The position numbers were made by a program, and so were the translations under genes. Source: Deltaproteobacteria bacterium (GTDB lineage: Bacteria; Desulfobacterota; Desulfarculia; Adiutricales; JAGVGV01). From it: 7,917 nt of DNA. Below the pieces are notes generated by a model. That model was not told the DNA's origin. It made no database searches and saw nothing but the letters and a program-made list of their open reading frames with translations. The stretch is taken from assembly GCA_020056895.1 (NCBI GenBank), contig JAGVGV010000097.1:1-7917 (forward strand), in the 5' to 3' direction. Below, one piece after another: positions 1 to 6,488 of the stretch. Every line of letters begins with the position of its first letter. The stretch's first letter is position 1.

Positions 1-1795
1 CGTCGCGCTGGGCCTCGTTCTCTTCCGTCTGGCAGGCTTCGTTGAAATGGCAGCCGCAGGATTCCTCGCGGCTCAAGGCATCCCGGGCCAGCAATTCCCC
101 CAGTTCCATGAAGTCGGCCACCCTCAGGGCCCGTTCCAGGGTCTGGTTGAATTCGCCGTTCGCTCCGGTCACCCGAACGTTCTTCCAGAATTCCTCGCGA
201 AGAGCCGGAATCTTCTGGATGGCCGTCTGAAGGTTTTCATAGGTTCGTGAAATGCCCACCAAATCCCACATGATGAGCCCCAGTTCGCGGTGGAAATCGT
301 CCACGGTCCGCTGGCCGTTGATGGACAACAGCCGGTCCACCTTGGCCTTGGCGTCGGCTTCGGCCTGGATGAATTCGGGCCGGTCGGCGTCCATTTTGGG
401 AAGCGGGGCCGTGGCCAGGTACCCGCCGATGGTATAAGGAAGAATGAAGTACCCGTCGGCCAGGCCCTGCATCAAGGCGCTGGCGCCCAGGCGGTTGGCC
501 CCGTGGTCGGAAAAATTGGCTTCGCCAATGGCGAACAGCCCCGGAATGGTGGTCATCAGGTTGTAATCCACCCACAGGCCGCCCATGGTGTAATGGATGG
601 CGGGATAGATTTTCATGGGTGTTTTGTACGGGTCTTCGGCGGTGATCCGTTCATACATCTGGAACAGGTTGCCGTACTTGCGGCGGATCACGTCCTCGCC
701 GTCGCGTCCGATGGCGTCCCGGAAATCCAGGTACACCGCCAGCCCGGTTTCGCCCACGCCCCGGCCGGCGTCGCACTGGAGCTTGGCGTTGCGGGAAGCC
801 ACGTCCCGAGGGACCAGGTTGCCGAAGCTGGGGTATTTTTCTTCCAGATAATAGAGCCGTTCGGCTTCGGGAATCTCATGGGGCGGCCGCTTGTCGCCGG
901 CGTTCCTGGGCACCCACACCCGGCCGTCGTTCCTCAGGCTTTCGCTCATGAGCGTAAGCTTGGACTGGTACGACCCGTGGACCGGAATGCAGGTGGGGTG
1001 AATCTGGGTGAAGCAGGGGTTGGCGAAGCAGGCGCCCTTCTGATAAGCCCGCCAGGCCGCCGAAACGTTCGAACTCATGGCGTTGGTGGACAGGAAAAAC
1101 ACGTTGCCGTACCCGCCCGTGGCCAGAACCACGGCATGGGCTTCGTGGCGTTCAAGCTGGCCGGTGATCAGGTTCCGGACCACGATCCCCCGGGCCCGGC
1201 CGTCCACCAGCACCAGTTCCACCATGTCCCGGCGGGCATACATTTTCACCCGGCCGACGGCCACCTGGCGGGCCAGGGACTGGTACGCGCCCAATAGGAG
1301 TTGCTGCCCGGTCTGGCCGCGAGCGTAAAACGTTCGGGATACCTGGGCTCCGCCGAAGGACCGGTTGGCCAAAAGTCCGCCGTATTCCCGGGCAAAGGGC
1401 ACGCCCTGAGCCACGCAGTGGTCGATGATATGGTTGGAGACCTGGGCCAGCCGGTATACGTTGGCTTCCCGGGCCCGGAAATCGCCGCCCTTGATGGTGT
1501 CGTAAAACAGCCGCCAGATGCTGTCGCCGTCGTTGGGGTAATTTTTGGCGGCGTTGATCCCCCCCTGAGCCGCGATGCTGTGGGCTCGGCGGGGGCTGTC
1601 CTGAATGCAGAAATTCTTGACGTTGTACCCCAGTTCGGCCAGCGTGGCCGCGGCCGACCCGCCGGCCAGGCCCGTGCCGACCACGATTACATCGTATTTA
1701 CGCTTGTTGGCCGGGTTGACCAGTTTCAGATCAAAGCGGTGTTTGTCCCATTTTTCCTGAAGCGGCCCCGAAGGAACCTTGGCGTCCAGTTTCAT
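1..1795 (-). CDS. sdhA: Succinate dehydrogenase/fumarate reductase flavoprotein subunit, type-B (b558) family, 3' end cut off by the window
   Basis: This is the catalytic subunit that interconverts succinate and fumarate using covalently bound FAD, on the cytoplasmic face of the membrane complex. I read 598 codons from ATG at 1795 to the left edge without a stop. Visible features are the FAD dinucleotide motif VVGTGLAGG (residues 38-46), the flavinylation-type motif RRAHSIAAQGG (His72 the likely FAD-linking His), TFYARGQTGQQLLLGAY near 155-171, HPTCIPVHGSY near 266-276, and HYTMGGLWVDYNLMT followed by GEANFSDHGANRLGASAL near 401-441. These match the b558-type SdhA of Bacteroidetes, Chlorobi and delta-type bacteria, usually about 640 residues, so some 40 residues should be missing. 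The start is supported by AGGTGG six bases upstream, beginning right after the sdhC stop codon begins; the gap between the genes is 10 bp, so they are cotranscribed. sdhB would be expected beyond the left edge. Sequence cannot decide between dehydrogenase and fumarate reductase direction. Confidence 0.96.
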   Translation of the reverse strand, partial: MKLDAKVPSGPLQEKWDKHRFDLKLVNPANKRKYDVIVVGTGLAGGSAAATLAELGYNVKNFCIQDSPRRAHSIAAQGGINAAKNYPNDGDSIWRLFYDTIKGGDFRAREANVYRLAQVSNHIIDHCVAQGVPFAREYGGLLANRSFGGAQVSRTFYARGQTGQQLLLGAYQSLARQVAVGRVKMYARRDMVELVLVDGRARGIVVRNLITGQLERHEAHAVVLATGGYGNVFFLSTNAMSSNVSAAWRAYQKGACFANPCFTQIHPTCIPVHGSYQSKLTLMSESLRNDGRVWVPRNAGDKRPPHEIPEAERLYYLEEKYPSFGNLVPRDVASRNAKLQCDAGRGVGETGLAVYLDFRDAIGRDGEDVIRRKYGNLFQMYERITAEDPYKTPMKIYPAIHYTMGGLWVDYNLMTTIPGLFAIGEANFSDHGANRLGASALMQGLADGYFILPYTIGGYLATAPLPKMDADRPEFIQAEADAKAKVDRLLSINGQRTVDDFHRELGLIMWDLVGISRTYENLQTAIQKIPALREEFWKNVRVTGANGEFNQTLERALRVADFMELGELLARDALSREESCGCHFNEACQTEENEAQRD

Positions 1796-1805
1796 CTTTT
1801 TCCAC

Positions 1806-2444
1806 CTATCTGACGAAAAGGTACAACGGAATCAGGCCGAACCCCACGCCCAGAAGCACGCTGTACAACAGGCCCCCTTTTTCGATGGCCGGCATGTACC
1901 GGGGATGGCTGAGACCCAGCGTTTGAAAACCGCTCCATACTCCGTGGCTGACGTGAAACCCCACCACGATCATGGACAGGGCGTAAAAGGCCAGGTACCC
2001 AGGATCGTGGAACGCGGCCTGAACGATGTCGTACACCGTTCGCTGAGTATGATCGGCGAATTTGAACGTGACCAGATGAATGACCACGAACGACAAAATG
2101 TACAGCCCGGTATAGGGCATCAGTTGGGAGGCCCAGGTTCGGCCTCCGGCCCGGCGCTTGAGCGCGTACCGGACCGGCCGGGCGGCCAGGTTCTGGAAAT
2201 ACAACAGAACCGCCAGGGTCACGTGAACCGCCAGAAACAGGATCAGCCCCGCTTCCGCCAGGTTGACCAGAACCCCCAGGCCGTGCAGATGGTCCACATA
2301 CGAATTGAACGATTCCCGGCCGACATACAAAAAAATGTTGCCGAACAGGTGGACGGCCAGGAAGCCGCAGAACGACAGGCCCGTAACCGCCATCAGGCTT
2401 TTCTTGCCAATGGAACTCGAAAACGTTTTCACCACCCAGTTCAT
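1806..2444 (-). CDS. sdhC: Succinate dehydrogenase cytochrome b558 subunit (membrane anchor)
   Basis: This is the diheme membrane anchor that passes electrons between the flavoprotein/iron-sulfur head and the quinone pool. The protein has 212 residues, typical for the b558 family. Five hydrophobic segments are seen at about 16-41, 56-82, 108-129, 149-171 and 190-211. Histidines lie within the first four: His32 (in VHLFGN), His74, His123, and His164/His168. By analogy with Bacillus SdhC and Wolinella FrdC these should ligate two hemes b. The opening SSSIGKKSLMAVTGLS is characteristic of the family. An in-frame ATG exists 47 codons upstream (2585), but that stretch is GC-rich leader without homology and lacks a ribosome site. 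The ATG at 2444 has AAGGAGCGAGGA directly before it. sdhA follows after 10 bp. Type-B enzymes usually work with low-potential menaquinone, so succinate oxidation may need the membrane potential; this is family knowledge, not seen here. Confidence 0.95.
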   Translation of the reverse strand: MNWVVKTFSSSIGKKSLMAVTGLSFCGFLAVHLFGNIFLYVGRESFNSYVDHLHGLGVLVNLAEAGLILFLAVHVTLAVLLYFQNLAARPVRYALKRRAGGRTWASQLMPYTGLYILSFVVIHLVTFKFADHTQRTVYDIVQAAFHDPGYLAFYALSMIVVGFHVSHGVWSGFQTLGLSHPRYMPAIEKGGLLYSVLLGVGFGLIPLYLFVR

Positions 2445-2592
2445 TCCTCGCTCCTTATGGCCGGGCCGTATCCCCGGTCCGGCGGCGTCTCCCCTGGTTC
2501 CCCGCTTCGCGGCGTGAACCCCCGGGACCCCGGAAAAACCTTCGGCCGGCGATTGAACGCCGGGTCTCCCAAGGCCCATGGTCATCTTTTGA
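2445..2592 (-). promoter_or_regulatory. Structured GC-rich 5' leader of sdhC
   Basis: If the promoter call is right, the sdhC mRNA has a leader of about 148 nt. It contains a perfect 6-bp stem, CCGGCG/CGCCGG (2546-2551 with 2558-2563, loop of 6), and a second two-part hairpin: GGTTC/GAACC (2496-2500 with 2516-2520) enclosing CCGC/GCGG with a 3-base loop (2502-2512). A long GC-rich stretch runs up to the ribosome site. I do not recognise any known riboswitch class in it, and no reading frame in it looks like protein. It may simply be GC-rich spacer. Confidence 0.35.
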
Positions 2593-2598
2593 TCCGGT

Positions 2599-2628
2599 CT
2601 TATACACCATTTGCCCCCGGTCCCACAA
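2599..2628 (-). promoter_or_regulatory. Candidate sigma70-type promoter for sdhCA
   Basis: On the minus strand TTGTGG (2623-2628) and TATAAG (2599-2604) are separated by 18 bp. The -10 matches 5 of 6 and the -35 matches 4 of 6 consensus bases. It lies in an AT-richer patch about 155 bp upstream of the sdhC start and is the best promoter match I found in the intergenic region. Transcription would begin near 2592. Confidence 0.5.
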
Positions 2629-2629
2629 G

Positions 2630-2894
2630 GCTATTTTACTTTTTTAACTTATTCCAAAGGACCAGCGGTTGAACGGTTCCTTTTTCTGGCTTTCATTTGC
2701 TTTTTTTTCCTAAAATCCATCCCCCAAAATTTGGAGTTTGGCTCTTGGGCGAGGCGGAGGGGGAAGCCAACCGGCCGAATATTGGACATGTTTCGAGGAT
2801 CACGTTCATCATGCGACGACGCCTTCAAGTCTAAAGTGCTTTTTTAGGAAAAGTTATAGTGACGCCTGCCGTTCCGATGCGTATATCCCTTTGC
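2630..2894. other. Non-coding divergent intergenic stretch
   Basis: This stretch between the sdhC promoter and the plus-strand gene is AT-richer than its surroundings, with pyrimidine runs including eight consecutive T at 2701-2708. Short open frames cross it but have no ribosome sites or recognisable protein character. TATAGT at 2855-2860 (plus) could be a -10 element for the downstream gene, but there is no acceptable -35 at the right distance. I see no tRNA, repeat array or transposon end in it. Confidence 0.5.
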
Positions 2895-2915
2895 CGGACC
2901 CAGTGGGCGGGTCCG
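2895..2915 (+). promoter_or_regulatory. Perfect 7-bp hairpin or operator-like inverted repeat before the plus-strand gene
   Basis: CGGACCC (2895-2901) and GGGTCCG (2909-2915) form a perfect 7-bp inverted repeat with a 7-base loop, ending 25 bp before the ATG at 2941. It is not followed by a T tract, so it is unlikely to be a terminator. Its place suggests either an RNA hairpin in the leader or a protein-binding site. The role is not known. Confidence 0.4.
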
Positions 2916-2940
2916 ATGAGTCATTCGCTATGGGATGGTT

Positions 2941-3486
2941 ATGAACGGTTTGTATCAACAACGCCGGCGGGACCTGGACCAGTGGTTAAGCCACAACCAG
3001 CCGATCAACGGCATTCCTCCAACCAATGACACCCTCCGCCGAGGGATTTACGAAGTGATGCGCCAGACCCGGCTGGTGGTGACCGGGATCAACGCGGTAG
3101 TGCCTGAAGCCAAGGTCCAGGACCGGAATCCGTACCGGGCCATGCCTGATTGGCTGGACCGGGCGCTTCGGTTCGAATCCTTTTCCCTGGGCGCGTATCC
3201 ATACAAGCTGCCCCAGGCCAAACGGCCGGGGATCCGGATCGCGCTGGATGAAAAGGACTGGCGCCGAAGGATTTCGGTGATTCTGTACGAAGACACCATG
3301 ATCTGGCGAGTGGATGAAAAAGGCAAGAAAATCCAGTACAACCTTCTTCATCTGACCTTCGGGGACGACGGCCTGACCGCAAAAGCCACAGAGGATTCCA
3401 CCATGTTTCTGGGGGATCTGACCGGCTGGCCCGAACTGCTGACGGAAAGCCTCTGCCTGCCGCTAAGGTTGTTTCTAAAAGAATAA
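2941..3486 (+). CDS. Unrecognised 181-residue soluble protein
   Basis: I do not recognise this protein. The frame is open for 181 codons and is the only plus-strand frame here with good protein character: mixed composition, regular charged residues, and a stop followed by a convergent gene. ATG at 2941 is preferred because GGGA lies five bases upstream; an ATG at 2935 would add two residues and has no ribosome site. It has no signal peptide and no membrane segment, and only one cysteine (in SLCLP near the C-terminus). The N-terminal third looks helical and basic (QQRRRDLDQWL), with IPPTNDTLRRGIYEVMRQTR after it. The middle (RPGIRIALDEKDWRRRISVILYED is in this region, about 95-125) looks like alternating beta strands. 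No metal, nucleotide or catalytic motif stands out. It is divergent from sdhC and convergent with btuR (33 bp apart), so it is probably a single-gene unit. Being real is likely; function is unknown. Confidence 0.75.
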   Translation: MNGLYQQRRRDLDQWLSHNQPINGIPPTNDTLRRGIYEVMRQTRLVVTGINAVVPEAKVQDRNPYRAMPDWLDRALRFESFSLGAYPYKLPQAKRPGIRIALDEKDWRRRISVILYEDTMIWRVDEKGKKIQYNLLHLTFGDDGLTAKATEDSTMFLGDLTGWPELLTESLCLPLRLFLKE

Positions 3487-3511
3487 AAGGGCCTCGGGCG
3501 GAACCGGCCTT
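3487..3511. terminator. Weak possible bidirectional terminator between convergent genes
   Basis: AAGGGCC (3487-3493) can pair with GGCCTT (3506-3511) with one bulged G and a 12-base loop, in the 33-bp gap between the convergent plus-strand gene and btuR. On the minus strand the stem is followed by TTTATT, which gives a modest U tract. The stem is short, so the call is tentative. Confidence 0.3.
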
Positions 3512-3519
3512 ATCAATAA

Positions 3520-4047
3520 TCAATATTCGATCCCCTTTTGGGCCTTGATCCCGGCTTGGTAATGGTGCCGGACCCGTTCCATGCGGGTGACGGTATCGGC
3601 CGCGTTGGTGACGGCTTCCGGCATGTCCCGGCCCGTCAGGATCACATGGACCTCGGGGGGCCGGTCCGCTATAAACGTCAGCACATCCGCTTCGGAAATC
3701 AACCCGTACTTCAGGCTGGGGCCGATCTCGTCGAGCACGATCAGGCCGTACGTTCCGGATTCGGCCGCCGACCGGGCTTCCGCCAGAGCTTCCCTCGCCC
3801 GATCCCGGTCCTCTTCCGTTGGGCCGGCCCGGCCGATCATGCCTCCGCCCCACTGCTCGATGGTCAGGTTCGGCACGTGAGCCAGCGCCGACAATTCGCC
3901 GGTGTCCCGGTTCTTGATGAATTGAAATATCCGCACCTTAAGGCCCGAACCGGCGGCCCGAACCGCCGCGCCCAGGGCGGCCGTGGTTTTCCCCTTGCCC
4001 GGCCCGGTAAACACCATCACCAGCCCTTTGTTCGGATTTGAAGTCAT
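3520..4047 (-). CDS. btuR: Cob(I)alamin adenosyltransferase, CobA/CobO/BtuR type
   Basis: The enzyme transfers the 5'-deoxyadenosyl group of ATP to reduced cobalt in corrinoids, giving the adenosylated form in the cytoplasm. The 175-residue length fits the family. Residues 9-22 carry the family P-loop, TGPGKGKTT being its core, followed by AALGAAVRAAGSG. VRIFQFIKN (about 38-46), LIVLDEIGPSLKYGLI (102-117, with the Asp-Glu pair at 106-107), VHVILTGRD (133-141) and the C-terminal AQKGIEY are all typical. The region corresponding to the usual GF(I/V)W segment reads GGGMIGRAGPTEEDR, slightly different from the enterobacterial form. Its ATG overlaps the cobQ stop in an ATGA, so translation is probably coupled to cobQ. 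The pair fits de novo cobalamin synthesis or corrinoid salvage. I am confident of the family; the preferred corrinoid (cobyrinate diamide or cobinamide) cannot be read from sequence. Confidence 0.95.
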   Translation of the reverse strand: MTSNPNKGLVMVFTGPGKGKTTAALGAAVRAAGSGLKVRIFQFIKNRDTGELSALAHVPNLTIEQWGGGMIGRAGPTEEDRDRAREALAEARSAAESGTYGLIVLDEIGPSLKYGLISEADVLTFIADRPPEVHVILTGRDMPEAVTNAADTVTRMERVRHHYQAGIKAQKGIEY

Positions 4048-5567
4048 CGGTCCATCACCCGGATCATCGCGTCCACATCCATGTACCGTTCGAAATGGTC
4101 GGCCAGCCGGTCGTATTGATGAAACCGGCCGCCATGGCCCGGCGCGGATTTTTTCCGGGCGGAGAGCCCCTTTTCTTCACGGATTTGGTTCAGCAGAGCC
4201 AGCCTCAGGCCCGGCGCGTCCAGAAAACCGTGCACATACGTCCCTCGGATCCGGCCGTTCGCCAGGGCGTGGCCGTCCAACCAATCCCCGGTCCGGCCCG
4301 GTTCCCTTAAGCGGATCAGAGCCTGGATTTCTTCCGGGTTCGCTTCATCCAGGAGTTCGGTGCGGCCCATATGGATTTCGTACCCCCGGATGGGCAGGAG
4401 GGATACCAGTTCCGTGCCCGTGACCCGGCGAAGGATCTTGTCGCCCATCAACGTGGTCGCCAGCGGCATCAACCCCAAACCGTCCACATGGCCCCGGTCC
4501 GATTCCACGCCCAAGGGGTCCAGAATATCGCGGCCCAAAAGCTGGTACCCGCCGCACAGGCCGATAATCCGGCCGCCCGATTGGGCAAAAGACCGGATAT
4601 GCCGGGCCCAGCCGGTTTTTTTCAGCCAAACGGCGTCTTCCACCACGTTCTTGGTGCCGGGCAGGATCAACAGGTCGTATTCGCCCAAAGGTTCGGATCG
4701 GTATAGAAAGTTCACCACCGCGTCCGGTTCGCGGTCCAGAACTTCCAAATCGGTGAAATTGGATAACCCCGGCAGCCGGATCACGGCCACGTTCACCCGG
4801 TCCTTCCGAGGCGTCGCGATGGGTCTGCGATCGGGCTGGACGGCCACGGAATCTTCGGCGTCCAGATGAATGTCTTCGAACCAGGGGACCAGGCCGAAGA
4901 CCGGGCGGCCGGTTTTTTTTCTAATGATTTCCAGCCCGTCCTCGAACAACGCCGGATCGCCCCGGAACTTGTTGATGACAAACCCGGCGGTCCGGGCTTT
5001 TTCCGTCCGGCTCATCAGCACCATGGACCCGATCACCTGGGCGAACACGCCTCCCCGGTCGATATCCGCCACCAGGACCACGGGGGCGTCGGCCCGCCGG
5101 GCCATGGCGAAATTGACCAGATCGCCCTTTTTCAGATTCACCTCGACGGCCGACCCGGCCCCTTCGAGCACCACCGCCTCGTACCGGGAGGCCAGGTAAT
5201 CAAAGGACTCCATGACTCGGGTGGTAAGGTGCTTCTTGTACCGGTGGTATTCGGCCGCCTCCATCCGCCCCAGCACCTTTCCCTGGACCACCACTTGGGA
5301 CCCCAGGCCGGACGAAGGTTTGAGCAGCACGGGGTTCATGTGAACGGACGGCAAGAGCCCGGCGGCTTCGGCCTGAACCACCTGAGCCCGCCCGATCTCG
5401 CCGCCTTCCACGGTGATATACGAATTGTTGGACATGTTCTGGGCCTTGAACGGCGCGACCCGGACCCCCCGGCGCTTGAGAATCCGGCAAAAGGCGGCCA
5501 CGGCGATGGACTTGCCCACGTCCGACCCGGTGCCCAGAAACATGATGGTTTTGGCTGTGGGTTTCAT
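4044..5567 (-). CDS. cobQ: Cobyric acid synthase (glutamine-hydrolysing)
   Basis: This enzyme amidates side chains b, d, e and g of adenosylcobyrinic acid a,c-diamide using ATP and glutamine, yielding adenosylcobyric acid. The 507 residues match the family length. The N-terminal synthetase domain (about 1-230) starts with the P-loop-like GTGSDVGKS (12-20), followed by APFKAQNMSNNSY (38-50), EGGEIGRAQVVQAEAA (54-69) and NPVLLKP (78-84), all hallmarks of CobQ/CbiP rather than CobB. The C-terminal class I glutaminase domain (about 255-450) has the nucleophile Cys338 in GLCGGYQLLG and His446 in GTYVHGFLD. The ATG at 5567 places the P-loop at the usual distance from the N-terminus. No clear ribosome site precedes it, which is odd (see the promoter entry). 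btuR follows with a 4-base overlap. No other cobalamin genes are in view, so the rest of the pathway must be elsewhere. Confidence 0.97.
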   Translation of the reverse strand: MKPTAKTIMFLGTGSDVGKSIAVAAFCRILKRRGVRVAPFKAQNMSNNSYITVEGGEIGRAQVVQAEAAGLLPSVHMNPVLLKPSSGLGSQVVVQGKVLGRMEAAEYHRYKKHLTTRVMESFDYLASRYEAVVLEGAGSAVEVNLKKGDLVNFAMARRADAPVVLVADIDRGGVFAQVIGSMVLMSRTEKARTAGFVINKFRGDPALFEDGLEIIRKKTGRPVFGLVPWFEDIHLDAEDSVAVQPDRRPIATPRKDRVNVAVIRLPGLSNFTDLEVLDREPDAVVNFLYRSEPLGEYDLLILPGTKNVVEDAVWLKKTGWARHIRSFAQSGGRIIGLCGGYQLLGRDILDPLGVESDRGHVDGLGLMPLATTLMGDKILRRVTGTELVSLLPIRGYEIHMGRTELLDEANPEEIQALIRLREPGRTGDWLDGHALANGRIRGTYVHGFLDAPGLRLALLNQIREEKGLSARKKSAPGHGGRFHQYDRLADHFERYMDVDAMIRVMDR

Positions 5568-5575
5568 GGCGGATC

Positions 5576-5605
5576 AGCATACCCGACCCCGGCCCGGCCG
5601 GGCAA
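5576..5605 (-). promoter_or_regulatory. Tentative promoter for cobQ-btuR, possibly giving a leaderless mRNA
   Basis: On the minus strand TTGCCC (5600-5605) and TATGCT (5576-5581) are 18 bp apart; each matches 4 of 6 consensus bases. Only eight bases separate the -10 hexamer from the cobQ ATG, so a transcript would start at or next to the start codon. The lack of a Shine-Dalgarno sequence there fits this. The match is weak and in a very GC-rich stretch. Confidence 0.28.
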
Positions 5606-5631
5606 CTCATCTTTCCACGATATTTAGGAAT

Positions 5632-5665
5632 GTGGGGGCGGCTTTGAAGGCCAAAAGCCCCCCAC
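5632..5665 (-). terminator. Hairpin downstream of the DDAH gene, likely terminator
   Basis: GTGGGG plus GGCTTT (5632-5645, with two unpaired bases between) pairs with AAAGCC plus CCCCAC (5654-5665), giving a 12-bp stem with a 2-base bulge and an 8-base loop. It begins 7 bp after the DDAH stop codon at 5673 and before cobQ, the expected place for a terminator. The minus-strand sequence after it (ATTCCTAAATAT) is AT-rich but has no real T run, so termination may be partial or factor-assisted. Confidence 0.55.
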
Positions 5666-5672
5666 CCTGCCG

Positions 5673-6431
5673 CTACAAAATCACGCTGGAACAGGTTACG
5701 CCAGATTCGGCCTTGATGAGTTCCGAAACGTCCACGGCGGCCAGGGGATATCCGAGGCGGTTCAGAAGGTCGATGGTCCGGCGATACCCCTGGTGGATGA
5801 CGATGGCCTTTGGGAGCCGGAGGATGTTGGCCGCGCCGGGCTCTTCCTCCGGAACGTCCACCAGGCGGAAACCGGCGAAGGGTTCAAGGTCCAGGGCCGG
5901 CCGGTGGACGATCAGGGTCTCGTCGTCCAGGGCGGTGACAGCGGATTTGAGGTGGAGCGCCTTTTTCATGGGCACGGCCCGCACCTGATACCCATGGGGT
6001 TTCAGGATGTCGGCCAGGGCGGCCACGCCGGCGGCGTCCGTCCGGGTGGTAAGCCCCACGAAAAACCGGCGGCCCACACGCAATACGTCCCCGCCTTCGA
6101 TCCGGGCCGGTTCCGGAATAAAGGCCAGGGGCCGGTACCGAGCCAGCACCTCGGCCATGGCCTTTACTTCGCCTTTTCGGGACGCCGCGCCCATGGTGGT
6201 CATGACGGCGATTTCGTCCACCGCCACGGTGGTATCTTCCACGAACACCGAATCCGGGAAGTTTTGGTTCACTTCCAGCCGGACCACGGTGAGGCCCAGG
6301 GATTCCAGCAGGGCGCAATAGGCTTCGTGCTGAGCCCGGGCCCGGTCCACATTTATGGGTTCCCGTTCCAGATGAGTCAGTTCGCAGTCCACCAGTCGGT
6401 CGGACACGCGGTTGGTCAACGCCGTGGCCAT
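5673..6431 (-). CDS. ddaH: N(G),N(G)-dimethylarginine dimethylaminohydrolase (DDAH)
   Basis: DDAH hydrolyses methylated arginines to citrulline and methylamines, and belongs to the amidinotransferase/arginine-deiminase superfamily. The protein has 252 residues, close to bacterial DDAH (about 255) and to animal DDAH (about 285). Family motifs seen in order are NFPDSVFVEDTTV (57-69), IEGGDVLRVGRRFFVGLTTR (111-130), LHLKSAVTAL (159-168) and GVTCSSVIL at the C-terminus. The catalytic set is complete: Cys247, His160, Glu112, with Asp60 and Asp66 as likely substrate ligands. From memory these blocks align with human DDAH1 (VFVEDVAV, GGDVLFTGREFFVGLS, LHLKS, LTCCSVLI). The open frame runs much further upstream through the reductase gene, but ATG at 6431 is the right start: GAGGTG lies four bases before it and the family N-terminus begins here. 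Hairpins flank the gene, so it is probably its own unit. Substrate in a bacterium is uncertain; another methylated guanidino compound is possible. Confidence 0.92.
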   Translation of the reverse strand: MATALTNRVSDRLVDCELTHLEREPINVDRARAQHEAYCALLESLGLTVVRLEVNQNFPDSVFVEDTTVAVDEIAVMTTMGAASRKGEVKAMAEVLARYRPLAFIPEPARIEGGDVLRVGRRFFVGLTTRTDAAGVAALADILKPHGYQVRAVPMKKALHLKSAVTALDDETLIVHRPALDLEPFAGFRLVDVPEEEPGAANILRLPKAIVIHQGYRRTIDLLNRLGYPLAAVDVSELIKAESGVTCSSVIL

Positions 6432-6460
6432 GGAGCACCTCAAAAAACTAGATTCAACGA

Positions 6461-6482
6461 CGGACGGTAGTGTTTCCGTCCG
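6461..6482 (-). promoter_or_regulatory. Perfect 7-bp hairpin in the DDAH leader
   Basis: CGGACGG (6461-6467) and CCGTCCG (6476-6482) form a perfect 7-bp stem with an 8-base loop. It ends 29 bp before the DDAH start codon. On the minus strand a run of six T (6442-6447) lies 13 bases after the stem and just before the ribosome site, too far away for a standard terminator. It may be a leader structure or an operator. Confidence 0.4.
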
Positions 6483-6488
6483 AACGGC

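Noticed and set aside
290..1297. 335-codon plus-strand open frame opposite sdhA
   Set aside because: It lies wholly antisense to well-conserved sdhA. Its composition (rich in Gly, Val, His, Pro) is typical of antisense shadows in GC-rich DNA.
2445..2585. Earlier start for sdhC at 2585
   Set aside because: The 47 extra residues do not resemble the family and have no ribosome site, while ATG at 2444 has a strong one.
1779..2672. 297-codon plus-strand open frame opposite sdhC and its leader
   Set aside because: It is antisense to a clearly recognised membrane protein, has no ribosome site and no recognisable domain; likely a GC-rich shadow frame.
2630..2894. tRNA, small RNA, insertion sequence or attachment site in the divergent intergenic region
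   Set aside because: I see no cloverleaf, terminal inverted repeats, direct repeats or transposase remnants. A small RNA cannot be excluded, but nothing in the sequence supports one.
3089..3853. 254-codon minus-strand open frame spanning btuR and the unrecognised gene
   Set aside because: It crosses two convergent genes in the wrong frame, and is rich in Arg, Gly and Pro with no domain.
4866..5627. 253-codon plus-strand open frame opposite cobQ
   Set aside because: It is antisense to the conserved synthetase domain of CobQ and has the His/Gly/Pro-rich make-up of a shadow frame.
5568..5672. Cobalamin riboswitch before cobQ
   Set aside because: Only 105 bp are available, part of it a hairpin behind DDAH, and I see no B12-box-like sequence.
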